This document shows, piece after piece, positions 35,219 to 44,094 of a DNA stretch of 57,667 nucleotides (position 1 is its first letter; each line of letters starts with the position of its first letter). Made by a program: the position numbers and the translations under genes. The notes beneath the pieces were generated by a model. The model saw only the letters and a list, made by a program, of their open reading frames with translations, was not told the DNA's origin and did no database searches. Location: positions 1 to 57,667 of the forward strand of contig JBBKWJ010000269.1 in NCBI GenBank assembly GCA_037968895.1, read 5' to 3'. The DNA comes from JBBKWJ01 sp037968895. GTDB taxonomy: Bacteria > Actinomycetota > Acidimicrobiia > Acidimicrobiales > SZUA-35.

Positions 35219-37474
35219 ATGACTGAACGGGTCGAGCATCCTCCGCTCATTCTCGAGATCGCAGCGGCCCTTCTTGTGCCCGCCGCATCATTCGGATTCG
35301 TGCGATTGTTTCTCGACCGAGAACCGACTACCGCTGCGATCGGCAGTGCAGTAGCCGCAAGTCTCCTTGCGGCTGTGCTTCGCCGCCTGAGAGTCCCGAT
35401 CGTCCCTGCGCTCCTACTCTCGCTTGTCGGTCTCGCCCTACTGCTCTCCCAACGATTCGCACCCGGCACCCAACAATGGGGCATCGTTCCAACGGGCGAG
35501 ACTCAAGACCAGCTTCGTACGCTGACCGAACTCGGGGCCGAGCAATACCGCAAGGTTCGAGCTCCAATTGAATCGTTCGATGGGTTCGTCGCCGGGGTGA
35601 TGGTGGCGGCCTGGATGATGGCAACACTGACTGACTGGGCCGCTCTTCGTCTCCGACTCGCGTTCGAACCAGTACTTCCCGCCGCTCTGATCTTCGGATT
35701 CTCTTCCGTGCTTGGTTCTGGTCAATCTCAGCTGCTCAGCACTCTCGTATTCGGTCTCGCAGTTGTCGTGTGGGCAATCGCGCAACGCTGGACGACCCTG
35801 CGCACGTCATTCTTGTGGCTGGCGTCAGATAAGACCAGGGGCCCGAGTGCCGTTGTAAGGACTGCAGCTGCGGTAAGCGGCCTGGCGTTAGTCGTTGGCA
35901 TATCCGCAACACCATTTCTTCCTGGCAGCGATTCTGACGAGATCTACTCGTTCCGCGCCACCTCGGCACCGACCCGAAGCCCAATCACGCCTTTTGTCGA
36001 AATTGGCCAGCGACTGGTCGAACAGAGCGATGTCAATTTGTTCACGGTCGAGACTGACTCGCCACAATATTGGCGAGTCAGCGGCCTAGAGAAGTACGAC
36101 GGGGAACGCGCGGTGTGGACTACGTCTACGTCATTCGTGTCGGCCGATGGCGACGTCGATGCCATATTGACCTCGCCAGGAACAACCGAGACGATTCAAT
36201 ACACCGTCACCATTGACAACCTCACAATCGACAACGTTGGCGAGATCTGGGCGCCGGCAGCATACGCAACGTCGCGGGTCATCGATTCATCTGTTCCTCT
36301 GAGCTGGAACAAGGAAAACGCCACGCTGACGATCGACGGCGACGATACTGCCGCCTTTGGGCCAGGCGATACCTACACGCTCGAGTCGGTCACCCCGCTC
36401 TTCACCGCCGCCGAGCTGCAATCAGCCTCCGCCGACATTCCCTCTGACATCGCTGAGGTGTATCTCGAACTGCCCGACAACCTTTCGCCCAGAATTCAAA
36501 GCGAAGCGACCGCCATCACGGCTGGTCTTACAACTGACTACGACCGAGCGCTCGCACTGCAGGATCACTTCCGCGCATTCCAATACAGCCTTGAGCTCAG
36601 TCCCAGGGTCGGCGACCCCGTCGAGCAGTTTCTCGACGAGCAGATCGGCTTCTGCCAACAGTTTTCCGGCACATTTGCACTCATGGCTCGAGAGCTCGGT
36701 ATTCCGGCCCGCGTTGCGATCGGCTACACCTGGGGCGACAAGGTCGAGGGCGAAGAAAACCTCTACCAAATCAAGGGCCGACACGCCCATGCTTGGCCTG
36801 AAGTGTGGCTTGGCGAATACGGCTGGGTGGCATTCGAACCAACCCCAAACCGTGGCGCACCAGCGGGCCAGGCTTACACAGGACAGCCAGCAAGCCAGGA
36901 TTCAGTCGACCCGTCGCTCAGTGATCCGAACGACACCTTAGGTACCCCAAGCACACAGCCTCCACGCAACCCTGGCGATATCGATGGACCCGACTTTGCG
37001 ACAGGCGAATCGGTCCCACCAGTTATCGTCGCCAAGGAATCGTGGCGACCTCCAACCTGGCTGCTCGGGTTCTTTGCGCTCATAGCGCTCTACCTTGTTG
37101 CCGTGCCGCTCATTCGCCAGGCGAGACTCATGGTCCGCCGCACGAAAGCGCACACACCCCGAGAGAAGGTTGATCTGGCCTGGGCTGAAACTGTCGACGA
37201 GCTGAGTCGGTCAATGGACCTTCGACGCGAACCGGCCGAGACACGAAACGAGTTCGCTAACCGAGCCGGACGCGATCGGCGTCTCGAGGCTGAGCCCCTC
37301 GCCGCGCTGTCAAACGTTGCGACGATGGCGCTATACGATCCCACATCAGCAGACGACGCATCAGCCGAACAAGCACGTCAGTCGAGCCGCGCTGTTATCG
37401 GACGGGTACACGAGCGAGTGAATGTACGTCAGCGTTGGCGTCGAGATATCGACCCTCGCACCTGGCGCCGGTAA
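35219..37474 (+). CDS. TgpA-like transglutaminase-domain membrane protein
   Basis: A 751-residue protein. About six N-terminal membrane helices precede a DUF3488/TgpA region and an extracytoplasmic transglutaminase core. The catalytic Cys is in FCQQFSGTFALMA (about residue 479), the His in GRHAHAWPEVW (about 522-524), and the third position is in VAFEPTP. A Ser/Pro-rich spacer, another membrane helix (LLGFFALIALYLVAVPLI) and a cytoplasmic helical tail follow. Third gene of the MoxR-DUF58-TgpA module, 13 bases after DUF58. Confidence 0.9.
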   Translation: MTERVEHPPLILEIAAALLVPAASFGFVRLFLDREPTTAAIGSAVAASLLAAVLRRLRVPIVPALLLSLVGLALLLSQRFAPGTQQWGIVPTGETQDQLRTLTELGAEQYRKVRAPIESFDGFVAGVMVAAWMMATLTDWAALRLRLAFEPVLPAALIFGFSSVLGSGQSQLLSTLVFGLAVVVWAIAQRWTTLRTSFLWLASDKTRGPSAVVRTAAAVSGLALVVGISATPFLPGSDSDEIYSFRATSAPTRSPITPFVEIGQRLVEQSDVNLFTVETDSPQYWRVSGLEKYDGERAVWTTSTSFVSADGDVDAILTSPGTTETIQYTVTIDNLTIDNVGEIWAPAAYATSRVIDSSVPLSWNKENATLTIDGDDTAAFGPGDTYTLESVTPLFTAAELQSASADIPSDIAEVYLELPDNLSPRIQSEATAITAGLTTDYDRALALQDHFRAFQYSLELSPRVGDPVEQFLDEQIGFCQQFSGTFALMARELGIPARVAIGYTWGDKVEGEENLYQIKGRHAHAWPEVWLGEYGWVAFEPTPNRGAPAGQAYTGQPASQDSVDPSLSDPNDTLGTPSTQPPRNPGDIDGPDFATGESVPPVIVAKESWRPPTWLLGFFALIALYLVAVPLIRQARLMVRRTKAHTPREKVDLAWAETVDELSRSMDLRREPAETRNEFANRAGRDRRLEAEPLAALSNVATMALYDPTSADDASAEQARQSSRAVIGRVHERVNVRQRWRRDIDPRTWRR

Positions 37475-37528
37475 CGCTTCGCGTTCCTTCACCTTTCCTC
37501 GCTGGCGCTCGGAAACGTGCGTTTATTT

Positions 37529-37888
37529 CTATTGGTCGCCGGCGTCGTCGGCTGGGGCATCTCGTCGAATCGACGGATTGGCCGAGCGGATGGCCGTAGC
37601 GACCTGATCGAGGCTGGATCGCCCGATACTCCTGAGCTGACGTTCAAGGCCGACCATCGAGACGAGCATCACGACGAATCCGACGAACGCAAGCAGGAAG
37701 TGAATCTGGAGCGTCGCAACGACTACGCCGAGTCCGACGACTAGTCCAACGATCGACCAACGTATTGATGCGACGTGGGGCTCGTCGGCCCGCGTGCGGC
37801 CGACCTCGCGAGCCAGCCTGGGGTCACTGGAATGCAAATGATTCTCGATCTCATCAAGAATCCGTTGTTCGTTTTCAGAGAGCGGCAT
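37529..37888 (-). CDS. DUF3040 domain small membrane protein
   Basis: A 119-residue protein beginning MPLSENEQRILDEIENHL, the DUF3040 signature, with DPRLAREVG after it and two adjacent hydrophobic segments (IVGLVVGLGVVVATL and FLLAFVGFVVMLVSMVGL). The ATG has AGGAAG upstream and is preferred to 37954. DUF3040 proteins are restricted to Actinobacteria and often lie near mraZ or dinB; dinB is the next gene here on the same strand. Confidence 0.85.
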   Translation of the reverse strand: MPLSENEQRILDEIENHLHSSDPRLAREVGRTRADEPHVASIRWSIVGLVVGLGVVVATLQIHFLLAFVGFVVMLVSMVGLERQLRSIGRSSLDQVATAIRSANPSIRRDAPADDAGDQ

Positions 37889-38079
37889 TTTCTTCCTACC
37901 AAGAACGAGACATCGCGAGCGATGTCCAGCAGAAACCGACCGATATTTTGCCACACCGAGGGACGATGTGCGATATCAGTCTCGCGCAGTCTCCCGCCCG
38001 GTACAACGCGCTTCTTCAAGAATATCGCGAGCCACCGACCTCAGCTAGTACCGAACGGCCCATCATCGAGGCCCAAAGT

Positions 38080-38095
38080 GCCCAAGTTTTTGGGC
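38080..38095 (-). terminator. hairpin downstream of dinB, possible weak terminator
   Basis: GCCCAA / TTGGGC with a four-base loop lies 14 bases beyond the dinB stop on the minus strand. No T-tract follows, so termination is uncertain. The rest of the 220-base gap between dinB and DUF3040 (37889-38108) shows no gene that I can support. Confidence 0.3.
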
Positions 38096-38108
38096 TTCGG
38101 GCAAGCTC

Positions 38109-39407
38109 TTACGTCTCTGAGCTGGGCGAATCTGGGCCCCAAGCGCCCTCGCCTTCAACCTTGGTCTTCAACCCTTCGCGCGACAAGATCGCTGCCGGCC
38201 CGATTGCCGATGTTCCGAATCGACTGCGAATGTCGTCGATTGCGCTGTCGGCACGCTCCCACGCCGCATCGCCGGGGCCTTCCGCCGACACATCTGATGA
38301 CAAGATCTCATCGAATGAAAGTTGGGCAACGCTCTCGGCGACAAGGTTCGACAATCCAACTCCGAGGAGCCGAACGCCTTTTTTGTAGTCGAGTTCATCA
38401 AGCAGGGCTGCGGTGGTGGTGACAATCTTGATCCCTGAGTCAGTCGCCGTGCCGAGAGTAAGCGACCGGCTCAACGTTTGAAACGACGGATATCGAACTT
38501 TGAGATTGACGGTCCGCCCCTTGACTCCAGCGTCGCGCGCTCTGCGAGCCACCGCGTCCGCCATCCGGACGAGCTCTCGCTGCAACTGTGTCCGGTCTGT
38601 GAGGTCGGTCGAAAACGTCTCCTCGTGACTGATCGATTTGACCCCCCGGTCGGACTCAACCGGCCGATGGTCTCGGCCGTTAGCGACCTCGTGCAAATGG
38701 CGGCCACTCGCATCGCCGACCGTAGCAATGAGGGATTCGAGTGGAATGTCGGCAAGGTCGCCGACCGTCACGATGCCGAGCGTTGCCAGCCGTTCGGCCG
38801 TCTTGGGTCCAACCCCCCACATCGCTCTAATCGGAAGTGGGCGGAGAAAGGCTGATTCTTCGCCCGGCTCGATCAGCATGATGCCGAGGCCACGGTTGAC
38901 CTGTCGCCCTTCAATCTGCGGTTTCGCCGCTCCGCTTGCCAATTTCGCGACGAGCTTAGTTGACGCAATTCCAACCGAACAGTGCAGCCGTTCGACATCC
39001 CAGATTCGCTTTCGAATCGACCGGGCGATCTCGTACGGACTTCCGAGAAGGCGCACTGCTCCGTTGACGTCAAGGAATGCTTCATCAAGCGAGAGCGGTT
39101 CGACGAGGGTAGTGACCTCGGCGAAGATCGACATGATCGATTCGCTCACTTCGCCGTATCGGGCGTGGTCGCCTGAGATGAAGATGGCATCGGGGCACAA
39201 CTGCTTCGCCCTTACGCTCGGCATCGCCGATTTCACGCCGAACACCCTGGCCGCGTAGCTGGCAGCGGCGACGACCCCTCGTGAACCTGAACCACCCACG
39301 ACCACCGGCTTACCTCGCAGCTCAGGATTGTCGCGGATCTCCACCGACGCGTAGAACGCGTCCATATCAACATGAAGAATTGCGGCGACCGGCGGCCCGG
39401 GTTGCAT
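38109..39407 (-). CDS. dinB: DNA polymerase IV
   Basis: A 432-residue Y-family translesion polymerase. ILHVDMDAFYASVE and SLDEAFLDV carry the catalytic acidic residues; CSVGIASTKLVAKLAS and GVGPKTAERL (helix-hairpin-helix) follow. The little-finger domain lies beyond about residue 245. QLSFDE near residue 365 resembles a beta-clamp-binding motif. It follows the Nudix gene by 21 bases and shows no SOS box directly upstream. Confidence 0.94.
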   Translation of the reverse strand: MQPGPPVAAILHVDMDAFYASVEIRDNPELRGKPVVVGGSGSRGVVAAASYAARVFGVKSAMPSVRAKQLCPDAIFISGDHARYGEVSESIMSIFAEVTTLVEPLSLDEAFLDVNGAVRLLGSPYEIARSIRKRIWDVERLHCSVGIASTKLVAKLASGAAKPQIEGRQVNRGLGIMLIEPGEESAFLRPLPIRAMWGVGPKTAERLATLGIVTVGDLADIPLESLIATVGDASGRHLHEVANGRDHRPVESDRGVKSISHEETFSTDLTDRTQLQRELVRMADAVARRARDAGVKGRTVNLKVRYPSFQTLSRSLTLGTATDSGIKIVTTTAALLDELDYKKGVRLLGVGLSNLVAESVAQLSFDEILSSDVSAEGPGDAAWERADSAIDDIRSRFGTSAIGPAAILSREGLKTKVEGEGAWGPDSPSSET

Positions 39408-39428
39408 TCAAATACCCTAACCAACTGG

Positions 39429-39959
39429 CTACTCGACGCGATGAACCTTGCGCTCCTCGCGTGACGGACCTTCGACCCGATAGCCGAACCTTCGGCCATC
39501 GTCGACGCCTTCGCGTAGATAGGCGCCAAATGGTTCAGCCACCCATCGAGGCGCGGAATGCATCCGGTCAATTGCTGCGGTTGGATGAACGAACTCGGCA
39601 TCGATCACAATGCCATCGGGGTCGTCGATCGCGATCTCGCCACTGAAGCTGATCGCTTCGAACGCAATGACGTCCAGCTTGAATCCGAGTGTCGGAGCGA
39701 TGACCTGCACTAGGTAGATGGGTTCGCTCCAGGCCTGCACAACGAGACCAGTTTCTTCGAGCACCTCCCTGGTAAGCGCTTCGTGAGGAGCTTCACCTGG
39801 GTCAATCACACCGCCTGGCGTCGACCAGTCAGTTTCACCATTTCGCCGCTTGTTCTGCACGATCAGCACCTGACCGTCGACTCGAACCGCGCCACCAGCT
39901 ACAGCCCAATGACGCATCCCGTCTGGTTGAATCTCGGGGAGAAAGGGCTCGGCTGACAT
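39429..39959 (-). CDS. Nudix hydrolase
   Basis: About 176 residues. The Nudix box GGVIDPGEAPHEALTREVLE-ETGL is complete, and WAVAGGAVRVDGQVLIVQNK with GETDWSTPGG forms the leading strands. The family hydrolyses nucleoside diphosphate derivatives; the substrate is not evident. The start is uncertain: 39959 (ATG) is chosen, and a TTG at 40022 is open too. Its pairing with dinB could mean nucleotide-pool cleaning, which is inference. Confidence 0.85.
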   Translation of the reverse strand: MSAEPFLPEIQPDGMRHWAVAGGAVRVDGQVLIVQNKRRNGETDWSTPGGVIDPGEAPHEALTREVLEETGLVVQAWSEPIYLVQVIAPTLGFKLDVIAFEAISFSGEIAIDDPDGIVIDAEFVHPTAAIDRMHSAPRWVAEPFGAYLREGVDDGRRFGYRVEGPSREERKVHRVE

Positions 39960-40034
39960 CGCGACAGCTTGCCAGATCGATACCACATCCGCACGGTCAG
40001 TTTGGTTGGACGGCGAAGACAATACGATGCATAG

Positions 40035-40376
40035 ATGCCAACTATGGAGCCGGCAAATCCAGCCGAAGAGAATGACAAGGCGGTGGCGGTGCCGTTCGAG
40101 GGCATGCGCGTCCCTCAGCCAATCAACGCTGCTCCCCCGCTTCAGGCCAGGGTGGTTTCGCTCGTAGGTGTTCTTGTCGGCGGACTACTCGGTGCCCTGA
40201 TCGGCTACGGAGTCGGCGATCTACTCAGTGAAGGCAACGGCGTTCTTGCTGCGCTCGGGGCGCTTGTCGGTGGCGTCGGTTGCGCCGTTGGCGTCGGAAT
40301 CATCGTTTCCTTAACTCTGCGAGCAATGAACGAATGGAACGTGGTGAAGCATCCCGATGACGACGGCACACGCTGA
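40035..40376 (+). CDS. small two-helix membrane protein, unknown function
   Basis: A 113-residue protein with a hydrophilic N-terminus of about 37 residues and two glycine-rich membrane helices (VVSLVGVLVGGLLGALIGYG and VLAALGALVGGVGCAVGVGI) with GxxxG patterns. No family recognised. The ATG follows TACGAT by six bases and has no Shine-Dalgarno, suggesting leaderless expression. It overlaps the next gene by 20 bases. Confidence 0.65.
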   Translation: MPTMEPANPAEENDKAVAVPFEGMRVPQPINAAPPLQARVVSLVGVLVGGLLGALIGYGVGDLLSEGNGVLAALGALVGGVGCAVGVGIIVSLTLRAMNEWNVVKHPDDDGTR

Positions 40377-41151
40377 GCTCCTCACGCTCGCAACCAAACT
40401 GGCTTACGAGGCTGGGCCGCTTGCGCTCTCAATGAGGGCAGCCGCAGCCGCCGAACCAGACACCAAGAGTTCGCCCGTAGACCTGGTGACGGCGGCCGAC
40501 AAAGCAGTCGAAGCGCACCTCGTGCACGGCATTCTTGCCGCCCGGCCAGATGATGCGATCGTGGGCGAGGAAGGAGCAGACTCGCCTGGAACCAGTGGCG
40601 TTCGCTGGATACTCGACCCGATCGATGGCACGACCAACTACGTGTACAACCGAGCCGACTACGGCATCTCTATCGCCGTCGAGGTTGACGGTGAGGTTGT
40701 TGCTGGCGTGGTGTACCAACCCGCGGTCGGACTTCTCTACGCGGCAAGAAGCGGCGCGGGTGCCACCGTCAACGGCAAGCCGATCTCGTGCACGGCGCCA
40801 GCGTCACTTGCGGTATCGCTCATTGCCACCGGCTTTGGTTACAAACCGGCACGGCGAGCGGCCCAGGGCGCGGTTGTTGCTCAGCTCCTTCCCGAGATTC
40901 GAGATATTCGTCGTGCCGGATCTGCGGCCCTCGATCTTTGTGCAGTTGCCGCCGGACTGGCCGATGGCTACTACGAACGCGGTCTCAACTATTGGGACTT
41001 CGCCGCCGGTTGGATCATTGCGACCGAGGCGGGCGCAATCGTTTCCGGGCTCACCTCCGATCGGCCAGATGAGACCTTTCTGGTCGCCGCCGGCCCAACA
41101 ATATTCGGGCCCCTCCGCCACAAGCTGCAAGCACTCGTCATCGACGAGTAG
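40357..41151 (+). CDS. inositol monophosphatase family protein
   Basis: A 264-residue Mg-dependent, Li-sensitive phosphatase family member. Metal motifs VGEEG near residue 70, WILDPIDGTTNYVYN near residue 87 and NYWDFAAGWIIATEAG near residue 211 are intact. Substrates in the family include inositol phosphate, histidinol phosphate, fructose-1,6-bisphosphate and PAP; which applies here cannot be told. In Actinobacteria inositol phosphate for phosphatidylinositol or mycothiol synthesis is plausible. Confidence 0.9.
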   Translation: MTTAHAELLTLATKLAYEAGPLALSMRAAAAAEPDTKSSPVDLVTAADKAVEAHLVHGILAARPDDAIVGEEGADSPGTSGVRWILDPIDGTTNYVYNRADYGISIAVEVDGEVVAGVVYQPAVGLLYAARSGAGATVNGKPISCTAPASLAVSLIATGFGYKPARRAAQGAVVAQLLPEIRDIRRAGSAALDLCAVAAGLADGYYERGLNYWDFAAGWIIATEAGAIVSGLTSDRPDETFLVAAGPTIFGPLRHKLQALVIDE

Positions 41152-41267
41152 CCCCGACTTCCCTGGCGGGAGTTGACATATTGCGATGTCAATGTCGTGA
41201 GCGGATTGAAAGTGTCGGCGTCTACGAGTCAACGCGGGAAGCTTAGATTTGTCGATGACAGGAAATC

Positions 41268-41284
41268 TGGCCCAAATTGGGCCA
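41268..41284. promoter_or_regulatory. 17-base palindrome upstream of the MtrA-like response regulator
   Basis: TGGCCCAA-A-TTGGGCCA is a perfect inverted repeat ending 12 bases before the GTG start. A second inverted repeat, CCACAG (41282-41287) and CTGTGG (41295-41300), overlaps both it and the start codon. The arrangement suggests an operator or a translation-controlling structure. The rest of the 145-base gap holds nothing recognisable. Confidence 0.45.
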
Positions 41285-41296
41285 CAGTAGACAACT

Positions 41297-41980
41297 GTGG
41301 GTACCAGAATTCTGACCGTTGAAGACGATGACCGGATCCGTAAGGCCGTGCGGCTCGCCCTTGAAGACGAGGGCTGGACCGTCACAGAGGCCAACACTGG
41401 GGAGCGAGCCCTCGATCTGTTTTCGGGCGACGACCACGACGTCGTGCTGATCGACATAATGTTGCCCGGCATCGACGGATTTGAGGTCTGCCGCTCAATC
41501 AGACGATCGAGTGACGTACCCATCATCATGGTGACCGCGAGAGTCGACACACATGACGTTGTTGCTGGCCTAGAAGCGGGGGCAGACGACTATCTCACCA
41601 AGCCGTTCGCGCCGAAAGAGCTGTCGGCCCGGATTCGAGCGATGCTCCGTCGAGTCCGCTCGTCTGACTCACCGAACATGAGCAGAGTGAAGGTCGGAAC
41701 GCTCGAGATCAGCCCAGACGAGGGCGTCGTGCTCAAGGATGGCGAAGAACTACACCTAACCAAAACCGAGTTCAAGCTTCTGGTCGAACTCGCTTCCCAA
41801 CCGGGCAAGGTGTTCAGCCGCGAGGTTCTCCTCGAACGGGTCTGGGGCTACGACTACTTCGGTGACGGGCGTCTTGTCGACGTGCACATTCGCCGCCTCC
41901 GGACCAAAGTCGAAGCCGACGCGGCTAGCCCCCGCTACGTCGTCACGTCTCGCGGTCTGGGCTACAAGCTTCAGCCGTAG
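41297..41980 (+). CDS. OmpR family response regulator, MtrA-like
   Basis: A 227-residue response regulator. The receiver domain has the phosphorylated Asp at about residue 53 (VVLIDIMLPGIDGFEV), the acidic pair in VEDDDR and the lysine in YLTKPFAPKEL. The C-terminal winged helix includes LTKTEFKLLVELASQPGKVF and VDVHIRRLRTKVE. The pairing with a HAMP histidine kinase and a GerMN lipoprotein matches the mtrA-mtrB-lpqB order of Actinobacteria, a system tied to cell wall and division. The GTG start has no clear Shine-Dalgarno. Confidence 0.9.
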   Translation: MGTRILTVEDDDRIRKAVRLALEDEGWTVTEANTGERALDLFSGDDHDVVLIDIMLPGIDGFEVCRSIRRSSDVPIIMVTARVDTHDVVAGLEAGADDYLTKPFAPKELSARIRAMLRRVRSSDSPNMSRVKVGTLEISPDEGVVLKDGEELHLTKTEFKLLVELASQPGKVFSREVLLERVWGYDYFGDGRLVDVHIRRLRTKVEADAASPRYVVTSRGLGYKLQP

Positions 41981-41982
41981 GT

Positions 41983-43443
41983 ATGACCCCACGTCGGCGG
42001 CGTCTTGGCCTCACGAGCCGCATCACCGTGATCTTTGCCCTCGGCGCGTTGCTGCTCACATCGGCTGTCGCGACCGCTACCTACCTGCTGTTGCAGGCCA
42101 CCCTTCTCGAAGAGGCGAGCGAGTCGGCCCAGGCTCAAGCATGGCGCAACGCTCGTGATATCGAGACTGGCTTGATTACGATTGCCGCTGCCACCGGCTC
42201 AACAAGCGCTGAGGCAGCCGAGGCCGAAGACGCCGTCGCTGCCGTGCTAACCAATACGTTGCGAACAAACGGGGCGAAGGTAGCGCTGATCGTGCAAGGC
42301 GACGACCCCCGATCCCCCAGCGGTCTGCTTAGCCGAGACATTCCGGCTGAGCTCAAGGTGCTTGTGCAAACCGGGCAGGCCGGACAATACCGCTATTCCC
42401 AAGATGGCGAGTCCCAGCTCGGCATTGGGCTCTGGATCGCCGACGTCGATAGCGAATACTACGAAATCGTGCCGCTGACCGAACTTGAAGACACGCTCAA
42501 CAGCCTGCGAACAGTGCTAATCGGCGTGACCCTGTCGGCCTCACTGCTCGGGGCGCTTCTCGGCTGGTATACGGCCAGACGCTCGCTGCACCCGATCGCC
42601 TCAGTAACCTCAGCCGCCGAGGCGATTGCCGCTGGCGATTTTTCCACGCGACTTGATCCGGCGATCGATCCCGACCTTCGAGGCCTCTCGTCGTCGTTCA
42701 ATGACATGGTCGATGCACTGGCGGCCCGGATCGAACGCGACGAACGATTCGCCTCCGACGTGAGCCACGAGCTTCGGTCGCCGCTGATGACCTTGACCGC
42801 ATCGGTCGAAGTGCTTGAGCGTCGCCAGCACGAACTGCCCGATGCCGCGAGCCAAGCAGTCGAACTTCTTAGCCAAGATCTGAGACGGTTTAGCACTCTG
42901 GTCGAAGATCTGCTCGAGATCTCACGTATCGACGCCGGAGCGGCAGAACTCGACGAGTCGCTTGTTGTGGTTTCGCAATTCCTGCACGCGGTAGTGAACC
43001 AGTCGCGGAGCCCCGAAACACCAATCGACTACCTTCCAGACGACGAGTCGTTACTTGTCATTGCCGACAAACGCCGTTTGGCCCAGGTCTTTATCAATCT
43101 GATCGACAACGCATTGAAATACGCGGGCGGCGTCGAAGTAATCTCGTATCAACCGATAAGTGACGATGAGGTGGAAATCCTGGTGCAAGACCTTGGCCCT
43201 GGTGTTCCGCTCGCCGATCAAAAGCGGATTTTCGATCGCTTCACCAGAGCGGGCGGTGAGGCCGGTCGACGCGAGTCTGCAAAGGGCGCCGGGCTCGGCC
43301 TTTCACTCGCCTATGAACACGTGCGGTTGCACCGCGGCGCATTGGGCGTCCGGGACCGCGACGATGGAAAGCCGGGCGCTGTGTTCTTCGTTCGCCTGCC
43401 AATTGCGGAAGACACCGACGAAGAAGAGGTGATGGCATCGTGA
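41983..43443 (+). CDS. sensor histidine kinase, MtrB-like
   Basis: A 486-residue membrane kinase. Two helices (ITVIFALGALLLTSAVATAT and VLIGVTLSASLLGALLGWYT) flank an extracytoplasmic sensor of about 150 residues, followed by HAMP (HPIASVTSAAEAIAAGDFST). The phosphorylated His is in DVSHELRSPL at about residue 262, and the ATPase boxes are NLIDNALKYA, DLGPGVP and GAGLGLSLAYEHVRLH. It starts two bases after the regulator and overlaps the lipoprotein gene by four bases. Confidence 0.92.
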   Translation: MTPRRRRLGLTSRITVIFALGALLLTSAVATATYLLLQATLLEEASESAQAQAWRNARDIETGLITIAAATGSTSAEAAEAEDAVAAVLTNTLRTNGAKVALIVQGDDPRSPSGLLSRDIPAELKVLVQTGQAGQYRYSQDGESQLGIGLWIADVDSEYYEIVPLTELEDTLNSLRTVLIGVTLSASLLGALLGWYTARRSLHPIASVTSAAEAIAAGDFSTRLDPAIDPDLRGLSSSFNDMVDALAARIERDERFASDVSHELRSPLMTLTASVEVLERRQHELPDAASQAVELLSQDLRRFSTLVEDLLEISRIDAGAAELDESLVVVSQFLHAVVNQSRSPETPIDYLPDDESLLVIADKRRLAQVFINLIDNALKYAGGVEVISYQPISDDEVEILVQDLGPGVPLADQKRIFDRFTRAGGEAGRRESAKGAGLGLSLAYEHVRLHRGALGVRDRDDGKPGAVFFVRLPIAEDTDEEEVMAS

Positions 43444-44081
43444 TGCACCGACGGTGGGTTCTCGCAGCTGCGATGGGAGTGCTGCTGGTTCTCGCATCCT
43501 GTTCAATCCCAAAGGACACGGCCGCATCACCGATCACCTCGGTTCCATACGGGCTGCTCGAGAAAAATAGCCCAACGACCGCAGAGCCGGTTGAAGAAGA
43601 AACTGAATTCAAGCTGCTCCCCTACTGGGTACTGAGCACCGATCCCCGGGCGTTGGTTCTCAGCAATCGACCCAGAGAAACCCCACCATCGCTTCAGGAC
43701 GCCTACGACGTGTTGGTGCAGGGCCCGAACGACGTCGACAAAGCGGAGAATCCTGATCTCACCACGCTCGTTCCTAGCTCGCTTGGCGCAGTTCTTCCGG
43801 AAAACCCCGACGAAAATGGAATTCTGACAATCACCATCGACGCCGAGTCCGGATTCAAAGACTCAGTGAATCGCGAGCCAATTGGGGCCCAGCTGGTATG
43901 CACCTACCTCACCTTCAATCTCGTCGAGGGTGTCGAAATGGTCGACACCAATGGCGATGCCGTCCCAATGACAGGTTTCGGGGCGATCACAATCATTGGC
44001 CCGGCAAACGCCTCGCACTTCAACGACTGTGAGCCGCCGCCACCGCCAGAGACACCAGAAACGACTGTGGCCGACGGTTAG
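43440..44081 (+). CDS. short LpqB-like lipoprotein with GerMN domain
   Basis: A 213-residue lipoprotein. The signal peptide MHRRWVLAAAMGVLLVLASC ends in the lipobox LASC. The mature part carries a GerMN-like domain (ALVLSNRPRETPPSLQDAYD, then ILTITIDAESGF and EPIGAQLVCTYLTF) and a Pro/Thr-rich tail. In mycobacteria LpqB is about 580 residues, with a C-terminal propeller that is absent here. Start is GTG sharing GTGA with the kinase stop, or the ATG just after it. It probably modulates MtrB, as LpqB does. Confidence 0.82.
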   Translation: MMHRRWVLAAAMGVLLVLASCSIPKDTAASPITSVPYGLLEKNSPTTAEPVEEETEFKLLPYWVLSTDPRALVLSNRPRETPPSLQDAYDVLVQGPNDVDKAENPDLTTLVPSSLGAVLPENPDENGILTITIDAESGFKDSVNREPIGAQLVCTYLTFNLVEGVEMVDTNGDAVPMTGFGAITIIGPANASHFNDCEPPPPPETPETTVADG

Positions 44082-44094
44082 CGATAACTACGAG

